Notes under the pieces: generated by a model
What the model was told of the DNA's origin: nothing
Databases searched by the model: none
Seen by the model: the letters and a program-made list of their open reading frames with translations, nothing else
Translations under genes and position numbers: made by a program
In this document: positions 24,595 through 32,769 of the stretch, piece after piece
Layout of the letters: every line of letters starts with the position of its first letter
Position numbering within the stretch: position 1 is the stretch's first letter
Assembly: GCA_009711705.1 (NCBI GenBank)
Contig: VENG01000013.1
Coordinates: 1 to 64,000, forward strand
Direction: 5' to 3'
DNA: 64,000 bases
Source of the DNA: Bacillota bacterium
GTDB taxonomy: Bacteria > Bacillota > Desulfotomaculia > Desulfotomaculales > VENG01

Positions 24595-25608
24595 TCAGCT
24601 CTCACCAAACTTTAAAAAGCCAAGCGCATTGGCAAATTGTGCATCCGGAACAATGGATGAGCCCTTAAGCATATCTGCAAGTTCCGGCAGTTCTAAAACA
24701 CCGCCACCGGCCAGGTAGACCTGCCGCACGAAATCAGCACGGTCACCCCAAGCAGCCATTATTCCATCCACAATAGCCCTGGCGACCACGCTGCGTTTTG
24801 CATTAAGAGTCTGGCTTAAATCTAACTTCTCACTTCTAAACCATATTTGGCCATCGCGCAATACCTGTTCCATGTAATTAGCAGGGAGGCGTATGCCGGT
24901 GCGCTTTAAAAATTCCTCCGATACCGCTTTGTGCACATGTAAAATGCCGGCCTCCACACTGACACACATGGATTGGACCGGCCTGCTGCTTCCATTCTTT
25001 AGTTCAATAGCAACACAGTCTGTGGTTTTATGTCCAACATCCACCAGGGCAACTATGCCGCCTCCAGGTATGTCTGGCACGGTAAGAAGAGCGCCGGCCC
25101 CCTGCGGATATACCTGTATATCTTCAAAACTTAACGATACTTCCGGTTTTCCATCTACTGATACTGTTGCGCTTAGATTCTGAAGATGGCTTTTAAGACT
25201 TTTACCTTGCTCCCGATAATAATCAACCGGAAGGCCAACAACCAACTTATTGACTGATTCGGGCAACAAAAGAGCTGCTGCTGTAAGAAGGACTATGTCA
25301 TGGGCCGGATGCTTGTGCTTTACGTCATCTAAAGTGAAGTGTACAGAATGTCCTTCTCGCATTGCTAACTCTCCCACGAAATACTCCTCTTCTTGTCCAC
25401 CTTCCTTACGAACCTTAACCCTATGCCCGATACTGTTATCCGTAAGTTCGGCCAGGGGCAGATCCCTGGCCGGGCTGATTACTGAAGGGAAACATGATCT
25501 TTTGCCGCTGCTTGATACTGCCTTGGTGAAACCGTACCCCACATCAACTGCCACCACGTTTTGCTTTTGAGGAAACTGGCATACTTGTGTTTCTGGAATC
25601 GTCGTCAT
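24595..25608 (-). CDS. parM: ParM/StbA-like actin-family plasmid segregation ATPase
   Basis: The 337-residue protein has actin-type nucleotide-binding signatures: VAVDVGYGFTKA (phosphate 1), VDVGHKTTD (phosphate 2) and VYLAGGGVLELPEL (adenosine). LVVGLPVDYYREQ lies in the expected middle position. ParM-type filaments push sister plasmids apart after binding a ParR-centromere complex. ATG at 25608 follows AAAGGTGG with 7 nt spacing; an in-frame GTG four codons earlier overlaps this SD. The iteron arrays and the ParR-like gene lie downstream. Confidence 0.85.
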   Translation of the reverse strand: MTTIPETQVCQFPQKQNVVAVDVGYGFTKAVSSSGKRSCFPSVISPARDLPLAELTDNSIGHRVKVRKEGGQEEEYFVGELAMREGHSVHFTLDDVKHKHPAHDIVLLTAAALLLPESVNKLVVGLPVDYYREQGKSLKSHLQNLSATVSVDGKPEVSLSFEDIQVYPQGAGALLTVPDIPGGGIVALVDVGHKTTDCVAIELKNGSSRPVQSMCVSVEAGILHVHKAVSEEFLKRTGIRLPANYMEQVLRDGQIWFRSEKLDLSQTLNAKRSVVARAIVDGIMAAWGDRADFVRQVYLAGGGVLELPELADMLKGSSIVPDAQFANALGFLKFGES

Positions 25609-25633
25609 AATATCTTCCACCTTTCGTGATTTT

Positions 25634-26212
25634 TTATAAATTCATAGTGAGGGACCTTTTTGCATATAGTTCATCACTATATTGTGAATCCGTAATTAAC
25701 GAGACAAAAATACCGGCTAACTCAGGATCAAACTGAGTGCCGGCACAAAGAGTTATTTCTTCTAATGCATCTCTTTTGCTAAATATTTTTCCGTAAGGTC
25801 TGCTCGTTGTCATAGCGTCATAAGAATCGGCCACGGTAATTATTCTAGCTGCCAGTGGGATATCTTTTCTTACCAGCCCGTCTGGGTAACCAGTTCCATC
25901 CCAGCGTTCATGATGGTGTTTGATCGATTCAACAACTTCATTATTGAGAGAATCAGAAGATAGCAATTCTGCACCAATTAACGGATGTAGCATCATTATC
26001 TGCCATTCAGCGTGAGTCAAGTTTTTGGGCTTAAATAGTATTTTATTTGGGATACCAATCTTACCGATATCATGTAACAATGCCGCTTGTTGAATTGTTT
26101 TAATTGATTTATTGGGTACATTAACTGCTTTGGCTATAATTAGGCTGTATTGACATACATTCCGGTGATGTTTAGCAAGATAGGTATCTTTCATAGCCGA
26201 AATGTTATTCAA
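25634..26212 (-). CDS. HD-GYP domain protein (putative cyclic-di-GMP phosphodiesterase)
   Basis: The 192-residue protein is almost only an HD-GYP domain: LLHDIGKIGIP (metal-binding HD), HHHERWDGTGYPDGL (the GYP motif, intact), ADSYDAMTTSRPY and GTQFDP. HD-GYP enzymes hydrolyse cyclic-di-GMP and often control pili and surface attachment, which fits the pilus genes downstream. The start is uncertain: TTG at 26212 has no SD, while a strong GGGAGG about 60 nt upstream precedes an in-frame stretch with no ATG, GTG or TTG. Confidence 0.85.
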   Translation of the reverse strand: MNNISAMKDTYLAKHHRNVCQYSLIIAKAVNVPNKSIKTIQQAALLHDIGKIGIPNKILFKPKNLTHAEWQIMMLHPLIGAELLSSDSLNNEVVESIKHHHERWDGTGYPDGLVRKDIPLAARIITVADSYDAMTTSRPYGKIFSKRDALEEITLCAGTQFDPELAGIFVSLITDSQYSDELYAKRSLTMNL

Positions 26213-26271
26213 TGTTTCCAGTACATTTGTAACTAATTGCGCTCCCTCCCTTTGTTAACTGTTTTTTACCT

Positions 26272-26297
26272 TAAAAAAAAAGAGCCTTAAAAGGCTC
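26272..26297 (-). terminator. Rho-independent terminator after the first secreted-protein gene
   Basis: GAGCCTT/AAGGCTC (26282-26297) form a 7-bp stem followed on the minus strand by nine Ts. It ends the 26296-28533 gene, overlapping its stop. Confidence 0.85.
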
Positions 26298-28533
26298 AAT
26301 CACTACCTTGAATCACCGTAATCCAGTCTTCATATATACTCCCTTTGGTCTGGATAACTCCGGCCGCGTAAGAGGGAGCATCCGTGCTTGCAATACCATC
26401 TGCGCCAGCGTCACCGTCTAGTTCCATCTTTACAATGGTTCCCGTGGGGCAAACTTCCAGGTTAGCGTCGGTCCAGAAGTCAATTTCCCACCTGTTTACT
26501 GCATTTCCGGCTGGGTATTCGTTTACCACCGGCGATTTTACAGTCGCCTGTTTTACCTGGCCGTCACCGCCGATGTAAGGAAATTGTGCTTTAGTTAACG
26601 GTACTGTAACCGGTCCTATGGAATCAACCAGCATTTTTACCCGTGCCCCTGCTTTGGCAAGAGGGAGGTTGTCTGCAATTGTATTTTCTTCGATAACGAT
26701 ATGAGTGGTAGGATCATTCGGGTCAGGAGCTATCTGACCAGCAGGGGGTGAGACTATCTCAGCAATCCTCGGCCGGTCAAAGGCTACCACACAGAATTCT
26801 GCTGGTGCACACCAATTGCTTTCCAATCCTGTATCGTCCCAGACTTTTATTTCAACTGTAAATTGGTAGGCACCCGACGACCATAAGGCCCCGGGAGTAC
26901 CACCGGCTGAGCTTGTCGGTATTGTATGCTGAGTATTTGAACTTAATCGTTTCCCACTGTCGTAAATGATTACCGTGTCTGATTTTCGCCGTACACGAAT
27001 TTGATATGCTCCCTGCGGATCCCCGTCAGGGTCATTATAATTCCATTCAATAGTAGGGGTGGAAGTAGTAAAACATGAACCTCCCCCGGGTAAGGGTACA
27101 GTGACTTCCGGCAATTCCGGAGGGTTGCCGGACTCCCACTTAACAGCAACCCCACCAGCAATGGCTGGCTTAATCACCGGTGATGATGTAATGTTAGTAG
27201 TGTTTAACTGAACCTTCCACACAATATTTCGACCAGGCGTGACGTTTGCGTATAATTCAGTCCGAGTATCGTTTACAGAATCCGGCGTACAGAATGAGGC
27301 ATCCCCAATTTGTGTCCATGTAGAACCATTATCATCCGAGATTTCAGCAATTGTCTCTGTACTGGTTCCCCGGACGCGCCATCTTTTTACCCAGTTAGCA
27401 CCATCAGCCGTGACCGACCAGGTTGCCGAAGTACCATCGGGAAGGATGTGGTATGCTCGCATACGTACTTTTTCAGTATCCCAACCCGGATCTATTGGCA
27501 ATGATACTGCGGTAGCTGAATCCGAATAGCCGCCAAGGTTCTCGGCACCTGAAATTGTTACAGAACGTACAGAATCGTAGGTCAAGCCTGTACCGTCAAA
27601 TTGATAATATTTATACTCGTTACCGTCAAGGATTACTCGGTCATAAGTTCCTAGTCTTAAAGCTACACTTTTGGGGGAGCTTAACCCCGTGACTTCAAGC
27701 ATTGATATTTCTTTCATGCTAAAGGAGGCTGCATCAAATCCCCATTCTTTTTGTTTGCCGTTTACAATGCCTGTTACTCTAAAATTCTCACCGAGAGTAA
27801 CGTCTTTTACATTAGTGAGGCCCGAAACAGAGAGATAAGATACTTCCTGCATTGAAGACCCTGTATAAAGAAAAGTCCTAATTCTAGCCGGTTCTGCTAT
27901 GACCATTCCACGTCGATCTGGATACATGGCAACGTCTAAAGGTCTAGTGAATGACCCACCTGGTTCAAGTGAACTGTCCCGCTGCGTTGATGTACCGTCA
28001 AAAGTATACGCTTCTATAGTGCTCCCATTTAAACCTATTTTATCCGTTTCATATGCCCCGGCCGCTAGTACGTTTGCAAATGCCGATGCAGTTTTTGCAG
28101 GGTTAACAACCATACCGGTTCCATCAAATGAGTAATGATAGCTGTGATTTTTAGTAATAACAACCATTTCAGGGAATGGGTCAACGGCCACTACAGCAAG
28201 GGGATCTTCAGGTAGTGTCACACTTAAAAAGGCGTTTTCCACATAATTGCCTGACACCTGATCGTAACTGCAATGTATAACCTTTTTCGGCCCCAGAGCA
28301 ACAAAATCTGCTGAACCATCCGGCCAGAATGAAACAGCGCTGGGTAAGAATTTTGGTAGCCTTATTTCATTGTTTGTTGTGTCAACGTTTGCCGTTGTGT
28401 TTGCAGTATCGAGCATTGTTGTAGTATCAGTTGCATTGATGCGATATTCCCAGGACGGCGAAGTAGCTAAACAGTGTGACGGTATTAGAAACACCGACAT
28501 TATTAAAACTATTAAACTAGTCAGTCGGCACAA
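26296..28533 (-). CDS. Large secreted protein with propeller-like repeats and FnIII/Ig-like domains
   Basis: The 745-residue protein has a signal peptide (LTSLIVLIMSVFLIPSHCLA). Residues of about 60-340 hold recurring units such as VSFWPDGSADFVALG and GSTIEAYTFDG, compatible with a beta-propeller. Residues of about 480-580 hold a fibronectin III-like domain (TIEWNYNDPDGDPQGAYQIRV). The C-terminal 150 residues form another beta domain. It starts at TTG 28533 behind GGGGGTGA. As the last gene of a block of surface proteins it may be an adhesin or pilus-associated factor. No enzyme motif seen. Confidence 0.6.
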   Translation of the reverse strand: MCRLTSLIVLIMSVFLIPSHCLATSPSWEYRINATDTTTMLDTANTTANVDTTNNEIRLPKFLPSAVSFWPDGSADFVALGPKKVIHCSYDQVSGNYVENAFLSVTLPEDPLAVVAVDPFPEMVVITKNHSYHYSFDGTGMVVNPAKTASAFANVLAAGAYETDKIGLNGSTIEAYTFDGTSTQRDSSLEPGGSFTRPLDVAMYPDRRGMVIAEPARIRTFLYTGSSMQEVSYLSVSGLTNVKDVTLGENFRVTGIVNGKQKEWGFDAASFSMKEISMLEVTGLSSPKSVALRLGTYDRVILDGNEYKYYQFDGTGLTYDSVRSVTISGAENLGGYSDSATAVSLPIDPGWDTEKVRMRAYHILPDGTSATWSVTADGANWVKRWRVRGTSTETIAEISDDNGSTWTQIGDASFCTPDSVNDTRTELYANVTPGRNIVWKVQLNTTNITSSPVIKPAIAGGVAVKWESGNPPELPEVTVPLPGGGSCFTTSTPTIEWNYNDPDGDPQGAYQIRVRRKSDTVIIYDSGKRLSSNTQHTIPTSSAGGTPGALWSSGAYQFTVEIKVWDDTGLESNWCAPAEFCVVAFDRPRIAEIVSPPAGQIAPDPNDPTTHIVIEENTIADNLPLAKAGARVKMLVDSIGPVTVPLTKAQFPYIGGDGQVKQATVKSPVVNEYPAGNAVNRWEIDFWTDANLEVCPTGTIVKMELDGDAGADGIASTDAPSYAAGVIQTKGSIYEDWITVIQGSD

Positions 28534-28550
28534 TAAATCACCCCCTAAAA

Positions 28551-28574
28551 AATAAAAACTCCCAAAAGGGAGTT
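28551..28574 (-). terminator. Rho-independent terminator
   Basis: AACTCCC/GGGAGTT (28557-28574) with a 4-nt loop and a following T-rich tract on the minus strand, directly after the stop of the 28573-29010 gene. Confidence 0.8.
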
Positions 28575-29010
28575 AAAGTTTAAAGAAAGTAAAAGTTTTT
28601 TCTTGTACATCTCCAGAGTTCGGATCTCCCGGGTTATCGCTCACTCTCACCCTAGCGGTATAAGCACCGGGTTCATGAAGCTTTGGAATAGTAATTGTCC
28701 CGTTTGACACCCATTGGCTATCAAAGTCACCACAGAATACCCGGTACCGAAGATCCTCAATATTTTTTATTTGAACACCGGAAACAACTATTACAAATTC
28801 ATTGCTGGTAGTACATGTAGCACCGTCTTTACCTCTGATGGTTATTTCATTTTTTTGCTGCTCGGCTTGAAGGGTTGCCGCTTTCATATTATTGTTAAGT
28901 TTATCTGTAGTGCTCGTATTAGCATTCGCAACTATATAACCGCAACTAAAACTTGAAACACAGACTAGGCTTAAAATAGCTATCCAGTAATTAATTGTTC
29001 CAAATCTCAA
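28573..29010 (-). CDS. Small secreted or membrane-anchored protein with the GATCTT domain
   Basis: The 145-residue protein has an N-terminal hydrophobic segment (YWIAILSLVCVSSFSCGYIV) acting as signal or anchor, a short helical stretch, and a C-terminal Ig-like domain of about 80 residues starting GKDGATCTT, with a second cysteine in YRVFCGDFDSQW and ending TFTFF. The same domain ends the proteins at 36994-38341 and 40796-42025. The two conserved cysteines suggest a disulfide. Start TTG 29010 is preferred (GGAGAG 8 nt upstream). It overlaps the end of the upstream gene. Confidence 0.55.
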   Translation of the reverse strand: MRFGTINYWIAILSLVCVSSFSCGYIVANANTSTTDKLNNNMKAATLQAEQQKNEITIRGKDGATCTTSNEFVIVVSGVQIKNIEDLRYRVFCGDFDSQWVSNGTITIPKLHEPGAYTARVRVSDNPGDPNSGDVQEKTFTFFKL

Positions 29011-30370
29011 TTTCCAACCACTCTCCAATGTTTTTAGTTTTGAGTGTTACTTTTTTGCCTGTATTGTTAAGAAAACTATAATCGTAGTTGGGCCATGCGA
29101 CTGCAGTATCTTCTCTAACTTTTCCATAAGAGACAGGTAAACTATGAGGGTGCTGTTCAATGACTTCCAGGCCAGCGTTTTCTACTGCCCAGTTCAAGAC
29201 TGTGGAAGTCATACAGATACCGCCACCAATTCCCTCCGAATACTCGGGTCCGTCACCATAATTCATAATGACTAAAGATTCCCGAAAACCCCGTGTTACT
29301 GTTCTCTCTCCTACGGTCTTATTAAATGAGAAAACTTCTCTGGGTAGCAGTATGATGTTATCTATGGCTTTAGCAGATAACCTTGCGTTATGGCCGCTAT
29401 TGGTATAGCCAACCTCGATACGTGCTTTGCCCAACAGTGTTTTGTCACCGAAGGTGGGTGTAGTTTTTTGAATTTTACCCTCTGAGAACCATACCAGCAT
29501 CGGAATACTTTCAACCGGGGGCGATTCGTAGCAAATGTAATATTCTCCATTAAGCCCGTTCGCTTTTAGTTTCTGCTCAACATATTGCCGGTCGTTAATC
29601 CCTTTGGGGTAGACAGCTACTAGATATGGCCTGTCATCCGGTCTTAAACCTGAGTAATCTTTAAGCACCTGGTCGCAATGGCCACACCACCATGCGAACA
29701 TAAGAGCCGGCTTTTGGGATAGGTCGATTTTAGTTTCTACCCCGTGGCTATTTCCCACATTAAGGATATAGTTATAGTCTGCTCTTTCTTCTATTAAATC
29801 AGTGGTTTCAGTTTCTTCGGGTGTAGATTCTGTTTGGTACGTTTGGTTACTGACAGTTTGCATTCCTGACTCTTCATAATAAGCAACCATTTCTGTTTTC
29901 GGTTCATTTTCTTCGGCAACTGGCTTTGTATCGCCTAGCACTACAGGACCAGCCGGGTATAAAACAAATAAAGTGGCAGATATAATTAATACTGCTTTAC
30001 CCGGGCCGAGGGCCACAACCTTATCGAATTTCATGCCTTTATCAAATGTATATAAGGCTGTCAAAACAATTTCTGCTGTTAAAAAGGCAATACAGACAGG
30101 GCACAAAATTTCTATATTTCTATAGGCATTGAGAATGAGGTAGGCGTGGAAGATTACTGCATTAACTAAGACCATTATTATAATCAAGTTTTTCTTTACC
30201 CATCCCGTAGCAATACCGGCTAAGGAATAAAAAATGGCCCCCCATAAAAACCAGGACCGGTTTAAATATCCAACATCTATTTGTTTGCATATATCCAGGC
30301 AAATAGAAAAACCTGTTTGCCAGAGTATTAACGACACACACGCCATTATGATAAATAAAATTGGGGTCAC
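28991..30370 (-). CDS. VKOR-like / thioredoxin / VanW fusion membrane protein
   Basis: The 459-residue protein has three parts. Residues 1-145 form about five membrane helices with a CPVC motif (90-93) and nearby cysteines in SICLDICKQ, resembling the vitamin K epoxide reductase (VKOR) disulfide-generating enzymes. Residues of about 195-310 are a thioredoxin-like domain with CGHC (229-232) after FAWW. Residues of about 325-450 are a VanW domain (LPREVFSFNKTVGERT, GIGGGICMTSTVLNWAV, EQHPHSLPVSY). VKOR-thioredoxin fusions are known oxidases of extracytoplasmic proteins; adding VanW, a wall-associated domain of unknown role, is unusual. It probably oxidises the cysteine-containing secreted proteins encoded around it. 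GTG start at 30370 follows AAGGTGAT. Confidence 0.75.
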   Translation of the reverse strand: MTPILFIIMACVSLILWQTGFSICLDICKQIDVGYLNRSWFLWGAIFYSLAGIATGWVKKNLIIIMVLVNAVIFHAYLILNAYRNIEILCPVCIAFLTAEIVLTALYTFDKGMKFDKVVALGPGKAVLIISATLFVLYPAGPVVLGDTKPVAEENEPKTEMVAYYEESGMQTVSNQTYQTESTPEETETTDLIEERADYNYILNVGNSHGVETKIDLSQKPALMFAWWCGHCDQVLKDYSGLRPDDRPYLVAVYPKGINDRQYVEQKLKANGLNGEYYICYESPPVESIPMLVWFSEGKIQKTTPTFGDKTLLGKARIEVGYTNSGHNARLSAKAIDNIILLPREVFSFNKTVGERTVTRGFRESLVIMNYGDGPEYSEGIGGGICMTSTVLNWAVENAGLEVIEQHPHSLPVSYGKVREDTAVAWPNYDYSFLNNTGKKVTLKTKNIGEWLEIEIWNN

Positions 30371-30400
30371 ATAATCACCTTCTTTAAAAAGGGTATCTCC

Positions 30401-31030
30401 CTAATAATGCAGTCTAACAGCCATCCACCGGCTCATGTTCACTGGGTCTGTACCTATAGCCCTTTTCATGTCAGCGTTGACAACAGCTACCACAGCTGGT
30501 TTTTCCAGGGTAGTTGTTATAGCGCCAACATCACCAAGGGTAATATCAGTATCACTGACTACAAATGAAGTAGGGTTTCCGGCCGGAAATAATGCCGAGT
30601 TGGTAAGTGAACCGTAACTGAATACATATTTTTGTGCAAGTTCTGCCCCGCTCGCGGCAAATGTAACATCGGTATTGTAAACGATAAATACATAATTAGG
30701 TTGACCTATATTAGACCCGGCCAGAGGGGTTAGATCAGCCTCGTTAAGCCCCATGTTTCTAGCCAACTCCTGCCGGAATATAGTGTGAGCATTAGCCGTA
30801 TGTATGCGTGGAGTTCCCGAGGCCTGGCTGTCATCGGTTACCTGTTGTGCGGCCGCACGAGCAGAGACCTCAACTGCGTTTTGTAGGTCAATATCGTAAG
30901 TGGTAACGCCCTGGGTTGTTGTAACAGAATAGGTTGTAGTAAATATCAGGAGTGGCAAAAAGATAATTAATAGCATTAACGGGCTAACGCCGCGCTGGTC
31001 TTTTAATATGTTACGGATTAACTCTTTCAC
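30401..31030 (-). CDS. TadE/pseudopilin-like protein (Tad locus 1)
   Basis: The 209-residue protein has a short basic N terminus, a QRGVSPLMLLIIFLPLLIF hydrophobic segment like TadE/TadF pseudopilins, and an extracellular domain with ARAAAQQVTDD typical of the region after the TadE helix. It is probably a minor pilin processed by the prepilin peptidase at 31663-32211. GTG start at 31030 overlaps the end of the next gene upstream. Confidence 0.55.
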   Translation of the reverse strand: MKELIRNILKDQRGVSPLMLLIIFLPLLIFTTTYSVTTTQGVTTYDIDLQNAVEVSARAAAQQVTDDSQASGTPRIHTANAHTIFRQELARNMGLNEADLTPLAGSNIGQPNYVFIVYNTDVTFAASGAELAQKYVFSYGSLTNSALFPAGNPTSFVVSDTDITLGDVGAITTTLEKPAVVAVVNADMKRAIGTDPVNMSRWMAVRLHY

Positions 31031-31466
31031 TGAGAGACTTTCCTCCTACAGTTATTGTTGTTGAACCAGGCGCACCCCCAAAAATTTGCATAAAGTTACA
31101 TGGCTGTGGATCGGGTTTACAGGTTATTTTTAGGGTGAGCTCACTGGAAACTGGATCGGAGCTGCGTAGTATACGGTTGTCACCGTTTGACTCTCTTGCG
31201 TTTGCTATTATATCGGTGGCCGGGTTCTGGATTAGACATTTTATATTGTTAAAATCAGCTATAAGGTTATTTTCATCGGTTGTGGTCAGGTAGCCCTCTA
31301 ACCGCATCCGGGCCAGATATTTATGCATGATATTTTCTGCCATCTGGTGTTTTGATTGAAAAACAAAAGTGTCAATCGGTTGCATTAGTAAAAATACCAG
31401 AAGGGTAAAAGAAACCAATAGAGAGACCAGTGAATTACCTGATTGATTGCTTAAATGTCCTAGTAC
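31011..31466 (-). CDS. Pseudopilin-like protein (Tad locus 1), start uncertain
   Basis: About 151 residues. LSNQSGNSLVSLLVSFTLL is a pilin-like hydrophobic N terminus, followed by a soluble domain with three cysteines (NIKCLIQN, KITCKPDPQPCNF). No ATG, GTG or TTG lies at the expected place; the frame overlaps the stop of the upstream Flp pilin (31460), so translation is probably coupled, and the 31466 start is an estimate. An upstream extension to 31670 would run through the pilin gene in another frame and is rejected. Confidence 0.45.
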   Translation of the reverse strand, partial: VLGHLSNQSGNSLVSLLVSFTLLVFLLMQPIDTFVFQSKHQMAENIMHKYLARMRLEGYLTTTDENNLIADFNNIKCLIQNPATDIIANARESNGDNRILRSSDPVSSELTLKITCKPDPQPCNFMQIFGGAPGSTTITVGGKSLSERVNP

Positions 31467-31666
31467 CCGGAATTGCCCATGTCTTTTAGGTGGTTCATCA
31501 TAACCGTAAACGTGTCTCCGGTCGCAGTTTTGAGTATTCCCACTATTGCTACCCCCGCCGTAATTGCAAAGATAACTTTTACTACTGTGGTTATCATCTC
31601 TGCTGACCCAGCGCCAGTAGTGTCCTTTAGAATTTCCATAAGCTTTTGACGTAGGTTTGCGATCAT
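31460..31666 (-). CDS. Flp/pilin-like small membrane protein (Tad locus 1)
   Basis: The 68-residue protein has a short basic N terminus (ANLRQKLMEILKDTTGAGSAE) and one or two hydrophobic stretches (VVKVIFAITAGVAIVGIL), the layout of Flp-type pilins and relatives. It overlaps the prepilin peptidase gene by 4 bp, so it is translated with it. Confidence 0.55.
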   Translation of the reverse strand: MIANLRQKLMEILKDTTGAGSAEMITTVVKVIFAITAGVAIVGILKTATGDTFTVMMNHLKDMGNSGY

Positions 31667-32211
31667 ACAATGTGCACCACCTCGATTAAAATCGGTACTG
31701 TGATAAGGTAAATAATAAACGGTATCCCGATAAACGGGCCGAAAACCAGCTTTTTGCCGCCTTCATACTTTTCCATCTTAAACTGAAAGATTAGGTGTTT
31801 AACATAAGCTACAGGGTTGAACAGTTTTTCTTCAATAGCAATGTAACCAAGCAGTGCTATGCCGGTAATAAAGAGCTGCACTGGCAGTAAGACGCCCAGG
31901 TTATTTACCCCGGCAAAAGTGCCGATGGCAAAGAGTAGTTTGCAATCGCCCATACCTAGTTTTTCTAAAAAACGGCTGATAATGGCCAAGTAAAAGGCCA
32001 GAAAACATATGCCCCCCATTAAGGCATATAAAATCCCAATACCCCCATCGTGTATAAAGTGTTTGAGGATTCCTAAAAGGAATACCGGAACTGGGCACCA
32101 GTTGGGGATGGTTTCTGTCCGTATATCGTAGTAACACCCGACAGTAACTATTATCCCGGCAAAAAGGTAAAAACTATAATCAAGGAATTCGATATTGAGT
32201 ACCCCCTTCAT
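31663..32211 (-). CDS. tadV: Prepilin peptidase, A24 family (Tad locus 1)
   Basis: The 182-residue membrane protease has the two aspartate motifs of type IV prepilin peptidases: CYYDIRTETIPNW and GMGDCKLLFAIG (GxGD). It lacks the N-terminal methylase domain, as TadV/CpaA enzymes do. It would process the Flp-like pilins on both sides. The ATG at 32211 follows GGAGAAC; a terminator separates it from the two upstream pilin genes. Confidence 0.85.
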   Translation of the reverse strand: MKGVLNIEFLDYSFYLFAGIIVTVGCYYDIRTETIPNWCPVPVFLLGILKHFIHDGGIGILYALMGGICFLAFYLAIISRFLEKLGMGDCKLLFAIGTFAGVNNLGVLLPVQLFITGIALLGYIAIEEKLFNPVAYVKHLIFQFKMEKYEGGKKLVFGPFIGIPFIIYLITVPILIEVVHIV

Positions 32212-32226
32212 TAAAAATGTTCTCCT

Positions 32227-32265
32227 AAAAAAAGAAAACCCGCTACTATGTTCGTAGCGGGTTTT
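32227..32265 (-). terminator. Terminator between pilins and prepilin peptidase (Tad locus 1)
   Basis: AAAACCCGCTAC/GTAGCGGGTTTT (32235-32265) form a 12-bp stem followed by seven Ts on the minus strand. It should favour the pilin transcript over downstream genes. Confidence 0.9.
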
Positions 32266-32267
32266 GC

Positions 32268-32456
32268 TTATGGAGCCAGGTTTATTACATTTTGTGCTGT
32301 ATTTGACGCCAGTACTTTAATTCCAGTGTAGATTATGGTCAGGACCAAAGCTCCCCCGGTAAGTGCAATGATCGCTTTAATAATGGGTGCTACAAATTCA
32401 CTGAAGCCGGTGTTGTCCTGCCAAACCTGTTTAACATTTTTCTTGTTGACATTCAT
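32268..32456 (-). CDS. Flp-like pilin (Tad locus 1)
   Basis: The 62-residue protein has a short basic leader ending in WQDNTGFSEF, then APIIKAIIALTGGALVLTIIY. The GxxEF-like arrangement matches prepilin cleavage before a hydrophobic pilin helix. ATG at 32456. It lies between another pilin gene and the terminator, so it is likely a high-level transcript. Confidence 0.6.
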   Translation of the reverse strand: MNVNKKNVKQVWQDNTGFSEFVAPIIKAIIALTGGALVLTIIYTGIKVLASNTAQNVINLAP

Positions 32457-32466
32457 GATTAAACCC

Positions 32467-32757
32467 TTATTTATCTAGGGTGACAGTATCGACACTACGT
32501 TCACCGTTACCAAGGGTGAACGTGTTTGAAGTGGCACTGGTATCCGTTATTGCGCTGGCATCCACATTGAAGTTAGTAAGATCAGTGGAAACATCTGCGG
32601 CAGTTTGCTTTGACGCAGTAATTCCCAAGGCGGCTACAACACCGGCAAGAGATATAGCTGCGATAGCGTAACCAACTATTTGAATGGTCTCTGAAGCGCC
32701 ACTGTTATCATTCCAAACCGCCTTAGCAACGTCTTTTAATTTTTGCAGTTTACTCAT
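32467..32757 (-). CDS. Flp-like major pilin candidate (Tad locus 1)
   Basis: The 96-residue protein has the leader LKDVAKAVWNDNSGASETIQ followed by IVGYAIAAISLAGVVAALG and a Thr/Ser/Asp-rich soluble tail, so it is longer than a typical Flp pilin. GASE is a plausible cleavage region with Glu at position +5. ATG at 32757 behind AAGGAGG. Confidence 0.6.
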   Translation of the reverse strand: MSKLQKLKDVAKAVWNDNSGASETIQIVGYAIAAISLAGVVAALGITASKQTAADVSTDLTNFNVDASAITDTSATSNTFTLGNGERSVDTVTLDK

Positions 32758-32769
32758 TTTGTTCCTCCT

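Noticed and set aside
31470..31670. N-terminal extension of the 31011 pseudopilin to 31670
   Set aside because: It is the out-of-frame shadow of the Flp-like pilin gene at 31460-31666.
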